Part shown: positions 1 through 7,998 of the stretch, one piece after another
How the letters are laid out: each line of letters begins with the position of its first letter
Numbering within the stretch: the stretch's first letter is position 1
Assembly (NCBI RefSeq): GCF_900103605.1
Contig: NZ_FNHY01000009.1
Span: forward strand, 1-64,000
From: Psychrobacillus sp. OK028
Lineage (GTDB): Bacteria > Bacillota > Bacilli > Bacillales_A > Planococcaceae
Direction: 5' to 3'
Length of the DNA stretch: 64,000 nt
Notes under the pieces: model-generated
The model's input: only the letters and a program-made list of their open reading frames with translations
Told to the model about the DNA's origin: nothing
The model's database searches: none
Program-made: the position numbers and the translations under genes

Positions 1-43
1 CCGCCAGCGTTCGTCCTGAGCCAGGATCAAACTCTCCATAATA
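1..43 (-). rRNA. 16S ribosomal RNA, 5' end (partial)
   Basis: The reverse complement contains the universal bacterial 16S start, AGAGTTTGATCCTGGCTCAG, followed by GACGAACGCTGGCGG. Only about the first 43 bases lie in the window; the gene runs off the left edge, so the rRNA operon is transcribed leftward. The exact mature 5' end is placed by similarity to other Bacillales and may be off by a few bases. Confidence 0.97.
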
Positions 44-158
44 GAGAACTTAAAAAGCTCATTTTGTTTTGCTGGCATCATCATTAAATGATGTCCAAAT
101 TGTTTTGCTATCAGATTAATCAAGTTAATCTTTCAAGCTATATTTCTTAACGTTTTGC

Positions 159-180
159 ATGTTCAGTTTTCAATGTTCAT
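159..180 (-). promoter_or_regulatory. rRNA leader motif upstream of 16S
   Basis: On the minus strand this reads ATGAACATTGAAAACTGAACAT. The TTGAAAACTGAAC string is characteristic of Bacillales rRNA leaders and spacers, where it belongs to the antitermination/processing region. It lies between the proposed promoters and the 16S start. Confidence 0.55.
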
Positions 181-209
181 GTTGTTCAAGTCGTTTTGGC
201 GACTTTATT

Positions 210-238
210 AATATAACTTATTTCGGATTTGATGTCAA
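210..238 (-). promoter_or_regulatory. rRNA operon promoter P2
   Basis: Minus strand TTGACA (233-238), 17-base spacer, TATATT (210-215). A perfect -35 and a 5/6 -10 at ideal spacing, about 170 bases upstream of 16S, is the expected position for a proximal rrn promoter. Confidence 0.75.
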
Positions 239-293
239 ACATTTTTTTGAAGTTTTTCAAGTTGTTTGTATCTCGTTCCGAAGGACAAGTATT

Positions 294-322
294 AATATAC
301 ATCGTTTAAAACATAAAAGCAA
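294..322 (-). promoter_or_regulatory. rRNA operon promoter P1
   Basis: Minus strand TTGCTT (317-322), 17-base spacer, TATATT (294-299), 84 bases upstream of the second promoter. Tandem promoters are the norm for Bacillales rrn operons. The weaker -35 makes this one slightly less sure. Confidence 0.6.
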
Positions 323-686
323 CCCCTTTTATAAAAAAACTTAAATATATATTAAAATATTGAGTTTCTTACCTCATTCTATAAAGGATTTACTTTACTC
401 AATCAAAACATTGGTCACTCCCCATCTTAAAAAAATAGATTCTGTTCAAGTTATAAAATATAAGTTTGAGTAATAGAATCCTATCCATCTATATTAAGAG
501 TGGTTCTAAAATAAGTAGTTCACTCTACAATAAGAATAAAACAACAGAGCTTTATTTTAACTACCTCTGTCCTTATAATAATAGAAACAAAACTACCAGC
601 CTATGCTATTCCATAAATAAGGGCAATATAGTAGATCATATAAAAAAGCCCATCACCAGATAAAAGAAATGGAGGAGGAATTTTTG
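323..686. other. Intergenic region between rrn and mgtC, with two plus-strand hairpins
   Basis: About 360 bases with no convincing gene; short open frames here have no ribosome binding site and no recognisable product. Two perfect 6-bp hairpins can be read on the plus strand: AGAGTG (497-502) with CACTCT (521-526), and ACAGAG (544-549) with CTCTGT (565-570). They could belong to the untranslated leader of the mgtC-like gene. I could not match it to a known M-box or Mn2+ riboswitch consensus. Confidence 0.4.
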
Positions 687-1406
687 ATGGAATGGTTAAC
701 CTATTTTAGTGATTACAGTGAAATTATATTTAAATTAATTTTTGCAGCATTATTAAGTTTAATAATAGGTATAGAACGGGAACTAAAGAAGAAACCTATT
801 GGATTGAAGACAAGTATAGTGATAGCCACATTCAGCTGTCTTTTAACCTACATATCCATAGAAGCTGCTTATAAAGCTGTCCACAATGATGCTATAAACA
901 TCACGATGGACCCTTTACGTTTAGCAGCACAAATAGTAAGTGGGATAGGCTTTCTCGGAGCGGGTGTTATATTACGCAAAGGAAATGATAATATCACTGG
1001 ATTAACAACCGCGGCTATGATTTGGGGAGCAGGTGGAATTGGAATAGCTGTTGGTGCAGGGTTTTATCTTGAATCTGCTTTAAGCGTAATTATTGTAATA
1101 GTGGGAATTGAAGTAATTCCTCCACTGCTAACTAGAATAGGACCAAAACGATTAAGATCTAAGGAATTATCACTTACCGTTTTGGTAGGAAATCCAGAAA
1201 GCATCGCCAAGGTATATGACTTTTTACAGGGAAGTGGTGTTTATATAGAAAGTATTCGCATTAAAGACATCATTTTAGACAATAATATAGTTAAACACGA
1301 AATTGAAATGAGATTATCTATTATTACGAAAAAAAATATAGTCGATTTTTACGCTATTATAAAAAAACAAAAATTCATCGAGTCGGTAGATGTAGAATCT
1401 ATATAA
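687..1406 (+). CDS. MgtC/SapB family membrane protein
   Basis: 239 residues. The MgtC/SapB domain fills the first ~150 residues: hydrophobic helices near the N-terminus, the IGIERE motif after the first helix, a GxGFLGAGVI stretch and the TTAAMIWGAGGIG stretch that are hallmarks of the family. The C-terminal ~85 residues form a soluble, ACT-like tail. Family members are linked to growth at low Mg2+ and to inhibition of F1Fo ATP synthase; many simple bacterial homologues have no tested function. The start is ATG at 687 with GGAGGAGG nine bases upstream; an upstream ATG at 669 overlaps that site and is unlikely. It is followed after 13 bases by a cation transporter, so the pair is probably one operon for divalent cation homeostasis (inferred). 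Confidence 0.88.
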   Translation: MEWLTYFSDYSEIIFKLIFAALLSLIIGIERELKKKPIGLKTSIVIATFSCLLTYISIEAAYKAVHNDAINITMDPLRLAAQIVSGIGFLGAGVILRKGNDNITGLTTAAMIWGAGGIGIAVGAGFYLESALSVIIVIVGIEVIPPLLTRIGPKRLRSKELSLTVLVGNPESIAKVYDFLQGSGVYIESIRIKDIILDNNIVKHEIEMRLSIITKKNIVDFYAIIKKQKFIESVDVESI

Positions 1407-1419
1407 AAGGAGTAGTTAT

Positions 1420-2409
1420 ATGGGAGACTTATTAAATTTGTTAAAAAACGGTAACAAACCTTCTTTATTAGCTGCTATTGTAAATACGGTAATAGCATTA
1501 TTAAAGGGTGGAGCATTTTTCTTTACAGGAAACGTAGCGATGTTCGCAGAAATGATGCACTCAATCGGAGATGCCGCAAACCAATTCTTTGTTTACATCG
1601 GTTCATCGTTATCTAAAAAAGCACCCACACCAAGATTTCCAAATGGCTTTGGGCGTCTTGTAAACCTCGTTTGTTTAGGCGCAGTAATTATTGTTGGTAT
1701 TTTATCTTATGAGACTATTATAGAAGGTTGGCATCATATTCAACATCCAACGGAATCTTCTGGTGTAGCAATAACCCTTAGCGTACTAGCTATTGCCATT
1801 ATTTTAGAATTTGTTGTTTTGTATAAGGCAGGAAAAGAAATTTTACACGAAGTAGGCATTAAGGGTACTATGCTTTCTCCTCTAACAACAAGTTTTGCTA
1901 ACTTGGGTAGGGCAAAACCTGCTACAAAACTCGTTTTTATGGAGGATTTAGTTGCAACATCGGGAGGTATATTAGCCTTTGTTGCTGTTTTAATTTCTCA
2001 TTTCACTGGTTTTTTACAAGCAGAGGGTATCGCTTCTATTATGATCGGTATTATGATGTTCTATGTAGTAGGAAAAGTATTCCTGGATAACGCTCGAGGA
2101 GCACTTGGGGAAACGGATGAACAAATGCTTGTACACATCGCACATTTAGTGTCTGAAAATCAGCATGTAAAGGATATTCAAAAGCTAGAGGTTATAAAAG
2201 AAGGCGAATATTTACATGTAGAAATAATTATAGAGATCGATCCTCAATATACATTTGCTGAGGTGGACGATATTAGAGACAATATTAAAGAACTAATTTT
2301 AAGTCAGCAAGGTGTAACAGATATTACCATCTCATTTGATGAAGATGATGGTATTAGAACGTGGACGCAACATAAGGATCAACGTACTGTCCTAAAAACA
2401 CGTAACTAG
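1420..2409 (+). CDS. Cation diffusion facilitator (CDF) family transporter
   Basis: 329 residues. N-terminal six-helix CDF domain (roughly 15-220) followed by a cytoplasmic ferredoxin-like C-terminal domain (about 225-305). A metal-site HxxxD is visible in helix 2 (HSIGD, about residue 47), and FPNGFGR matches the helix 2-3 loop motif. Helix 5 keeps an acidic residue (MEDLVA) but lacks the usual second histidine, which resembles the ZnT9-like CDF branch. CDF proteins are proton-coupled exporters of Zn2+, Mn2+, Fe2+ or Co2+; the substrate cannot be read from the sequence. The ribosome binding site AAGGAG precedes the ATG. It is second in a likely operon with the MgtC-like gene and is followed by a strong bidirectional terminator. 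Confidence 0.87.
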   Translation: MGDLLNLLKNGNKPSLLAAIVNTVIALLKGGAFFFTGNVAMFAEMMHSIGDAANQFFVYIGSSLSKKAPTPRFPNGFGRLVNLVCLGAVIIVGILSYETIIEGWHHIQHPTESSGVAITLSVLAIAIILEFVVLYKAGKEILHEVGIKGTMLSPLTTSFANLGRAKPATKLVFMEDLVATSGGILAFVAVLISHFTGFLQAEGIASIMIGIMMFYVVGKVFLDNARGALGETDEQMLVHIAHLVSENQHVKDIQKLEVIKEGEYLHVEIIIEIDPQYTFAEVDDIRDNIKELILSQQGVTDITISFDEDDGIRTWTQHKDQRTVLKTRN

Positions 2410-2436
2410 AGTTTTATAAAATCTTTAAAATTCATT

Positions 2437-2473
2437 AAAAACCCCCATGACGAACTCCGTCATGGGGGTTTTT
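2437..2473. terminator. Bidirectional terminator between CDF gene and alcohol dehydrogenase
   Basis: A perfect 16-bp stem, AAAACCCCCATGACG with its complement, around the loop AACTC, ending in a T-run on both strands. It separates two convergent genes. Confidence 0.93.
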
Positions 2474-2485
2474 GGATTCATATTG

Positions 2486-3649
2486 TTACAAACAAGCAGT
2501 AAGTATAGATTTTGTATCCTCTGCATTTAGCTTATTGAAATTACCGTAATCTCCATAGACCATAGCTTTTTCTACCATAAGGTCGATTTTGCTTTCATCT
2601 ATATTATAATCCCCTAATTTGGACGGAGCACTTAATGACTTCCAAAATTCCTCTAAGCGGTTAATTCCTTCGTAAGCAACCTCTTCTGCTGATTTACCCT
2701 CAGCGTCCACTTTAAATACGTTAGTCGCAAGCTTAGCAAAACGCTGTGGATTTACTTTTACATTATGACGCATCCATCTTGGGAAAACGATAGCTAGTCC
2801 TCCCCCGTGCGGAATGTCATATACTGCTGAAATTGCATGTTCTAAATTATGACTTGCCCAATCGCCGTTATAACCCATTTGTAGGAATCCATTTAATCCT
2901 AACGTACCAGCAAATAGAATCGTTTCACGATGCTCATAATTTGTTAAATCCTTAATCAGTTTTGGACCAACTTCTATGACTGTACGTAGAGTTCCTTCTA
3001 TTAATTGGTCTTGGACTGGTGTGTTTGTCGCATTGTTGTAGTATTGCTCAAACATATGGGACATCATATCCACTATTCCATAAACTGTTTGATCTAGAGG
3101 GACTGTAAATGTGTTCACTGGATCTAATATAGAGAATTTCGGAAAAACTAAAGGACTTCCCCAGCCATATTTTTCAAGCGTTTCTTCATTAGTAATAACA
3201 GATCCAGAATTCATCTCAGAGCCAGTTGCTGCCAAAGTTAATATAGTTCCAAATGGCAGTGCTTCTTGTGGAACAGCTTTGCGCGTAACAAAATCCCAAG
3301 GATCACCGTCATATTTTGCTGCGGCAGCAATAAGTTTAGTACAATCTATTACTGAACCTCCACCGACTGCAAGTATTAGGTCAATTCCTTCTTTTTTACA
3401 GATTTCTGCTCCTCTTTTAGCCGTTGAAAGTCTTGGATTAGGTTCTACACCAGCTAGTTCAAAAACTTCCATTTCTGCATCTTTCAATTCGGTCATAACC
3501 GTATCGTACAAGCCGTTTTTCTTGATACTTCCTCCACCATATACTACAAGAACTTTTTTACCGTAAGGAGCTAACTCCCCTTTAAGTTTGCTTATTTGAT
3601 CTTTACCAAATATCAATTTCACTGGGTTATAAAACGAAAAAGCATTCAT
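2486..3649 (-). CDS. Iron-containing alcohol dehydrogenase (YugJ/YqhD type)
   Basis: 387 residues, the usual length of group III Fe-dependent alcohol dehydrogenases such as B. subtilis YugJ/YugK, annotated as NAD(P)H-dependent butanol dehydrogenases. The nucleotide-binding GGGS motif ([10 protein letters not shown]) is about residue 95. Metal ligands are visible as an aspartate and histidine in VDMMSHMFE, a histidine in NLEHAIS and a histidine in DIPHGGGLA. The reaction is reversible oxidation of alcohols to aldehydes; the physiological substrate is unknown. The start is the ATG at 3649, preceded by AGAGGAGGATG; a longer frame upstream would put codons in front of that ribosome binding site. 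It is monocistronic, with a terminator on each side. Confidence 0.9.
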   Translation of the reverse strand: MNAFSFYNPVKLIFGKDQISKLKGELAPYGKKVLVVYGGGSIKKNGLYDTVMTELKDAEMEVFELAGVEPNPRLSTAKRGAEICKKEGIDLILAVGGGSVIDCTKLIAAAAKYDGDPWDFVTRKAVPQEALPFGTILTLAATGSEMNSGSVITNEETLEKYGWGSPLVFPKFSILDPVNTFTVPLDQTVYGIVDMMSHMFEQYYNNATNTPVQDQLIEGTLRTVIEVGPKLIKDLTNYEHRETILFAGTLGLNGFLQMGYNGDWASHNLEHAISAVYDIPHGGGLAIVFPRWMRHNVKVNPQRFAKLATNVFKVDAEGKSAEEVAYEGINRLEEFWKSLSAPSKLGDYNIDESKIDLMVEKAMVYGDYGNFNKLNAEDTKSILTACL

Positions 3650-3690
3650 ACAACATCCTCCTCTTTCCTTACTCATACTTTCTTAATAAT

Positions 3691-3720
3691 AGAAAAACCA
3701 CTTGTAAAATACAAGTGGTT
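3691..3720 (-). terminator. Terminator after glutamate dehydrogenase
   Basis: An 11-bp stem (TACAAGTGGTT and complement) with a 3-base loop, followed on the minus strand by a T-run. Confidence 0.9.
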
Positions 3721-3734
3721 CAACTTACTATTAA

Positions 3735-4979
3735 TTACACCCAACCACGGAAACGTGATGCTTCAGCAGTCTTACGTACTCCGACCATATAAGCAGCAAG
3801 GCGCATATCAATATTACGAGTTGTTGCAACTTCGTAAATATTTTCAAATGCATCTACCATTTTCTTCACTAGTTTTTCATCTACTTCTTCCTCAGTCCAG
3901 TAATAACCTTGGTTATTTTGTACCCACTCAAAGTAAGAAACAGTTACTCCACCAGCACTTGCTAAAACGTCAGGAACTAATAGAATTCCTCTATCATAAA
4001 GGATTTTAGTACCTTCTGTTGTAGTTGGTCCATTTGCAGCTTCTACTACGATAGTAGCTCTAATATTATGAGCGTTTTCAGCTGTAATTTGGTTTTCGAT
4101 AGCTGCTGGAACTAAAATATCACATTCTAATTCTAATAGCTCTTGGTTAGAAATAGTGTTTTCAAATAGAGTCGTTACTGTACCAAAGCTATCACGACGA
4201 TCTAATAGATAGTCAATATCTAATCCGTTTGGATCGTGTAGAGCTCCGTAAGCATCAGAAATAGCAATAACTTTTGCACCTTGATCACTTAAAAACTTAG
4301 CTAGGAAGCTTCCTGCATTACCAAATCCTTGGATAACAACACGTGCACCTTGCATATCAATATCACGTTTTTTAGCTGCTTCGTTAATAATAATCGTAAC
4401 ACCTTGAGCTGTTGCTCGGTCGCGTCCTTGTGAACCACCAAGTACAAGCGGTTTCCCTGTGATGAAACCTGGAGAGTTGAATTGGTCCATACGACTGTAT
4501 TCATCCATCATCCATGCCATGATTTGAGCATTCGTAAATACGTCTGGAGCTGGAATGTCTTTTGTTGGTCCTACGATTTGCCCAACAGCACGTACATACC
4601 CACGGCTTAGACGTTCGATCTCTCCCATTGACATTTCACGTGGATCACAAATAACTCCACCTTTACCTCCACCATAAGGAAGGTCAACAATACCCGCTTT
4701 TAAAGTCATCCACATAGAAAGAGCTTTCATTTCATCTGGTGTTACACCTGGATGGAAACGAACTCCCCCTTTTGTAGGACCAACAGCGTCATTATGCTGT
4801 GAACGGTAACCAGTGAAAACTTTCACTGTGTTATCATCCATACGTACTGGAATACGAACTTCTAACATACGTAGTGGTTCTTTCAATAAGTCATACATTG
4901 CTTCGTCATAACCAAGTTTATTCAGAGCCTCTTTAATAACAGCCTGAGTTGAAGTGAACAGGTTTAAATTTTCAGCCAT
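3735..4979 (-). CDS. rocG: NAD-dependent glutamate dehydrogenase
   Basis: 414 residues, similar in length to B. subtilis RocG (424) and GudB (427). Converts glutamate to 2-oxoglutarate and ammonium. The N-terminal dimerisation/substrate domain holds TLK (K94), the PYGGGKGG motif with catalytic lysine K106, and PAPDVFTN near 143-150. The Rossmann domain has GFGNAG at 218-223. A purine-rich site, AAGAGGCG, lies upstream of the ATG. It sits downstream of rocD and rocA on the same strand, so it would finish arginine/ornithine breakdown by deaminating the glutamate they form. The symbol rocG rather than gudB is chosen from this context; the sequence alone does not separate the two. Confidence 0.92.
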   Translation of the reverse strand: MAENLNLFTSTQAVIKEALNKLGYDEAMYDLLKEPLRMLEVRIPVRMDDNTVKVFTGYRSQHNDAVGPTKGGVRFHPGVTPDEMKALSMWMTLKAGIVDLPYGGGKGGVICDPREMSMGEIERLSRGYVRAVGQIVGPTKDIPAPDVFTNAQIMAWMMDEYSRMDQFNSPGFITGKPLVLGGSQGRDRATAQGVTIIINEAAKKRDIDMQGARVVIQGFGNAGSFLAKFLSDQGAKVIAISDAYGALHDPNGLDIDYLLDRRDSFGTVTTLFENTISNQELLELECDILVPAAIENQITAENAHNIRATIVVEAANGPTTTEGTKILYDRGILLVPDVLASAGGVTVSYFEWVQNNQGYYWTEEEVDEKLVKKMVDAFENIYEVATTRNIDMRLAAYMVGVRKTAEASRFRGWV

Positions 4980-5059
4980 TTTATTTTTTCGCCTCTTTAG
5001 TTTTAATATTTCTTCGGAATCATTGTAACATATTATTGTTGATATTTCTTTATGAATTA

Positions 5060-6253
5060 TTATTTAGTGAATACTTTTTGAATTCTTTCGATCGCCCAAT
5101 CTAATTCTTCTTTTGAAATGATTAGAGGAGGAGCAAAACGAATTACAGTATCATGTGTTTCTTTACATAATAATCCTAATTCCTTTAATTCTTCACAATA
5201 AGGACGAGCTTCTTCTGTCAGTTCCATACCGATAAATAATCCACGACCACGAATCTCTTTAATAGAAGGATGTTTAATATCTTTCAGCGCTTCCATGAAA
5301 TAATTACCTAATTCCAATGAGCTTTCAGCTAATTTTTCATCTACTAGAACGTCTAATGCAGCTAAAGAAACAGCACATGCCATCGGGTTACCACCAAATG
5401 TAGAACCGTGAGAACCTGGGTTAAATACGTTTAGAATTTCTTTGTTTGCAACGATACATGAAATCGGGAATACTCCTCCACCTAATGCTTTTCCTAAAAT
5501 GTACATGTCTGGTTCTACTTCTTCCCATTCACATGCAAACATTTTACCTGTACGACATAGTCCAGCTTGTATTTCATCAGCGATAAACAATACATTATTT
5601 TCACGACATAATTCTAGAGCAGCTTTCATGAAACCAGCTGGTGGAATAATAATTCCAGCTTCTCCTTGGATTGGTTCGATTAAAAATGCTGCAGTGTTAG
5701 GTGTAATTGCAGCTTTTAGTGCTTCTAAATCACCGTATGGTATTAATTTAATACCTGGTAGCATCGGTCCAAATCCACGTTTGTATTCAGGATCAGATGA
5801 AAGTGAAACCGCACCCATTGTGCGACCGTGGAAGTTTCCATTACAAGCAATAATTTCTGCTTGATCTGCTTCTACGCCTTTTACATCATAAGCCCATCTA
5901 CGAGCTGCTTTAAATGCAGTTTCCACAGCTTCAGCACCAGTATTCATCGGCAATACCATGTCTTTTCCTGTTAATTCACTAACTTTTTCATACCACGGCC
6001 CCAATTGGTCATTGTGAAATGCACGAGAAGTTAATGTAACACGATCCGCTTGGTCCTTTAATGCTTGAATAATTTTCGGATGGCGGTGTCCTTGGTTTAC
6101 TGCAGAATATGCGGACAGCATATCCATGTATTTGTTGCCTTCAGGATCCTTTACCCATACTCCTTCAGCTTCTGATACTACTATTGGAAGTGGGTTATAG
6201 TTGTTAGCACCAAATTTATTCGTTTGTTCAATCACTTGTGATGAAATAGTCAT
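5060..6253 (-). CDS. rocD: Ornithine aminotransferase
   Basis: 397 residues, class III PLP aminotransferase. Transfers the delta-amino group of ornithine to 2-oxoglutarate, giving glutamate semialdehyde/pyrroline-5-carboxylate and glutamate. Visible features: TGAEAVETA near residue 105, the cofactor-binding FIADEIQAG with D226, and Schiff-base lysine K255 in [17 protein letters not shown] precedes the ATG. It lies 63 bases downstream of rocA, whose enzyme uses its product, and 80 bases upstream of glutamate dehydrogenase. A hairpin between rocA and rocD lacks a good T-run, so partial readthrough from rocA is plausible. Confidence 0.94.
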   Translation of the reverse strand: MTISSQVIEQTNKFGANNYNPLPIVVSEAEGVWVKDPEGNKYMDMLSAYSAVNQGHRHPKIIQALKDQADRVTLTSRAFHNDQLGPWYEKVSELTGKDMVLPMNTGAEAVETAFKAARRWAYDVKGVEADQAEIIACNGNFHGRTMGAVSLSSDPEYKRGFGPMLPGIKLIPYGDLEALKAAITPNTAAFLIEPIQGEAGIIIPPAGFMKAALELCRENNVLFIADEIQAGLCRTGKMFACEWEEVEPDMYILGKALGGGVFPISCIVANKEILNVFNPGSHGSTFGGNPMACAVSLAALDVLVDEKLAESSLELGNYFMEALKDIKHPSIKEIRGRGLFIGMELTEEARPYCEELKELGLLCKETHDTVIRFAPPLIISKEELDWAIERIQKVFTK

Positions 6254-6282
6254 ACATGCATTACCCCTTTTATTTAAAGTGA

Positions 6283-6310
6283 AGGCAGACTTTAAACTAA
6301 GTCTGCCTTG
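6283..6310 (-). terminator. Hairpin between rocA and rocD, weak terminator
   Basis: A perfect 10-bp stem, AAGGCAGACT with its complement, around an 8-base loop. The minus strand continues CACTTTAAATAAA, which is not a proper T-run, so this may attenuate or stabilise the rocA message rather than end it. Confidence 0.5.
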
Positions 6311-6316
6311 AAAATA

Positions 6317-7861
6317 TTAAAGCATTTCAGATGTTGTTTTTGCTTGCATATGAAGTTGAACGTAATCTGGTCCACCAGCTTTTGAATCTGTACCAGACAT
6401 ATTAAATCCACCGAATGGTTGGTATCCAACTATCGCACCAGTACATCCACGATTGAAATATAAGTTACCAACGTGGAAATCTTCACGTGCTTTTTCTAGA
6501 TTTAAACGGTTATTTGTAATTACCGCACCAGTTAATCCATATTCAGTATTATTTGCAATATCTAATGCTTCGTCGAAATCTTTTGCTTTCGTAATACCAA
6601 CAACTGGTCCAAAGATTTCTTCTTGCATAATACGTGCTGTAGGTGATAAGTCTGCAATTACAGTCGGTTGGATGAAGTATCCTTTAGAATCGTCACCAGT
6701 ACCACCTGTAACTAGACGACCTTCTTCTTTACCAATTTCGATATAATCCATGATTTTTTTAAATGAAGCTCCATCAATTACTGGACCAACGAAATGCTCA
6801 TCATTATCAGGAATACCTACTGTTAGAGCGTTTGTTAACTCTTCAACGCGATTTAACACTGTTTCATAAACGTCTTCAACGATTACTGCACGTGAACATG
6901 CAGAACATTTTTGACCACTGAAACCAAATGCAGATTTCACAATTGATTGAGCAGCTAATTCTAAATCAGCTTCTTTATCAACTACAATTGTATCTTTACC
7001 ACCCATCTCAAGAATAGAACGTTTAATCCAAATTTGCCCTGGAGCTAATTTAGAAGATTTTTCTACGATTCCTAGACCAACATCACGTGAGCCTGTGAAA
7101 CTAATTAGACGAGTACGTGGGTGTTCAACCATGAAGTCACCTATTTCAGCTCCAGAACCTGGAATGAAGTTAACTACTCCTGGAAGCATACCCGCTTCTT
7201 CTAATACCTCTACAAATTTATAAGAAACGACTGGAGTTGTAGAAGCTGGTTTCAATAATACAGTATTACCTGCAACCATAGCTGCAACTGTAGTACCAGC
7301 CATAATTGCAAATGGGAAGTTCCAAGGTGAAATAACAACAGCAACACCTAGTGGAATATAATTATATTGGTTATATTCACCAGGACGACTTTCTACAGGT
7401 GCTCCATCTTTAATACGTAACATTTCACGACCATAATATTCTAAGAAGTCAATTCCTTCAGCCACTTCAACGTCAGCCTCAACCCAAGTTTTTCCTGCTT
7501 CTCTTGATAATAGAGCAGTGAACTCGAATTTACGACGACGTATAATTGCAGCAGCTTTGAAAAGTACGTCTGCACGAACTTCCGGTTTTACTTTTTTCCA
7601 AGTTTTGAATGTTTCATCAGCAATATCCATCGCTTTAGAAGCAATTTCTTGTGTTGCTTTAGAAACAGCACCAACTAATTCTTCTTTTTTTGCTGGATTA
7701 TAAGATTTTATTTTAGCTTCTGTAGTAATACGTTCTCCACCAACTATTAATGGGAAATCATTTCCTAGGTATGCGTCTACTACTTTGTATCCTTCTTGAA
7801 TGGCTTTTTTATTTTCCTCTTTCGAAAAATCTGTGAATGGTTCGTGTTTATAAGGTATCAA
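6317..7861 (-). CDS. rocA: 1-pyrroline-5-carboxylate dehydrogenase
   Basis: 514 residues, essentially the length of B. subtilis RocA/PutC (515). An aldehyde dehydrogenase oxidising pyrroline-5-carboxylate/glutamate semialdehyde to glutamate with NAD+. Catalytic Cys319 in [10 protein letters not shown] and general-base Glu285 in LEMGGKD are present, as are the substrate/cofactor segment SPWNFPFA and the glycine-rich FTGSRDVG. The ribosome binding site AAAGGAGGA is 12 bases from the ATG; an in-frame TTG directly before the ATG is an alternative start. First gene of the roc cluster, transcribed divergently from the regulator at 7999. The intergenic region carries two spaced palindromes described separately. 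Confidence 0.94.
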   Translation of the reverse strand: MIPYKHEPFTDFSKEENKKAIQEGYKVVDAYLGNDFPLIVGGERITTEAKIKSYNPAKKEELVGAVSKATQEIASKAMDIADETFKTWKKVKPEVRADVLFKAAAIIRRRKFEFTALLSREAGKTWVEADVEVAEGIDFLEYYGREMLRIKDGAPVESRPGEYNQYNYIPLGVAVVISPWNFPFAIMAGTTVAAMVAGNTVLLKPASTTPVVSYKFVEVLEEAGMLPGVVNFIPGSGAEIGDFMVEHPRTRLISFTGSRDVGLGIVEKSSKLAPGQIWIKRSILEMGGKDTIVVDKEADLELAAQSIVKSAFGFSGQKCSACSRAVIVEDVYETVLNRVEELTNALTVGIPDNDEHFVGPVIDGASFKKIMDYIEIGKEEGRLVTGGTGDDSKGYFIQPTVIADLSPTARIMQEEIFGPVVGITKAKDFDEALDIANNTEYGLTGAVITNNRLNLEKAREDFHVGNLYFNRGCTGAIVGYQPFGGFNMSGTDSKAGGPDYVQLHMQAKTTSEML

Positions 7862-7886
7862 ATGTATATCCTCCTTTAAGTGGTGT

Positions 7887-7903
7887 GCAAAAAATATTTG
7901 CAG
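7887..7903. promoter_or_regulatory. Palindrome 1 in the rocR-rocA control region
   Basis: TGCAAA-N5-TTTGCA, a perfect 6+6 inverted repeat. It lies between the proposed rocA start of transcription and the rocA ribosome binding site and overlaps the proposed -35 of the regulator. Its centre is 43 bp (about four helical turns) from palindrome 2. Likely a binding site for the RocR-like regulator (inferred). Confidence 0.55.
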
Positions 7904-7927
7904 TTTCTTTTAGTTTACATATATAAT
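7899..7927 (+). promoter_or_regulatory. Proposed sigma-A promoter of the RocR-like gene
   Basis: TTGCAG (7899-7904), 17-base spacer, TATAAT (7922-7927). The -10 is perfect and the -35 matches three of six. It overlaps palindrome 1, which would allow autoregulation. Confidence 0.5.
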
Positions 7928-7954
7928 AATGCAAAAGATTGTTGCGTTTTTCAA
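7926..7954 (-). promoter_or_regulatory. Proposed sigma-A promoter of rocA
   Basis: Minus strand TTGAAA (7949-7954), 17-base spacer, CATTAT (7926-7931). No GG-N10-GC sigma-54 element was found in the interval by eye, although roc operons of B. subtilis use sigma-L. The spacer of this promoter contains palindrome 2. Confidence 0.4.
7930..7946. promoter_or_regulatory. Palindrome 2 in the rocR-rocA control region
   Basis: TGCAAA-N5-GTTGCG, an imperfect copy of palindrome 1 with the same half-site spacing. It lies inside the -35/-10 spacer of the proposed rocA promoter. Confidence 0.45.
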
Positions 7955-7998
7955 GTAAAAAATTCTAAAATGTGAAATATTTTTTTGAGGTGAGCAAC

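Noticed and set aside
466-663. 65-codon open frame before mgtC
   Set aside because: No ribosome binding site, AT-driven composition, overlaps two hairpins; more likely untranslated leader.
3111-3566. 151-codon frame antisense to alcohol dehydrogenase
   Set aside because: It mirrors the codon pattern of a clear Fe-ADH gene and has no start signal.
7862-7971. Sigma-54 (-24/-12) promoter for rocA
   Set aside because: TTGCA strings exist at possible -12 positions, but no GG lies 10 bases upstream of any of them.
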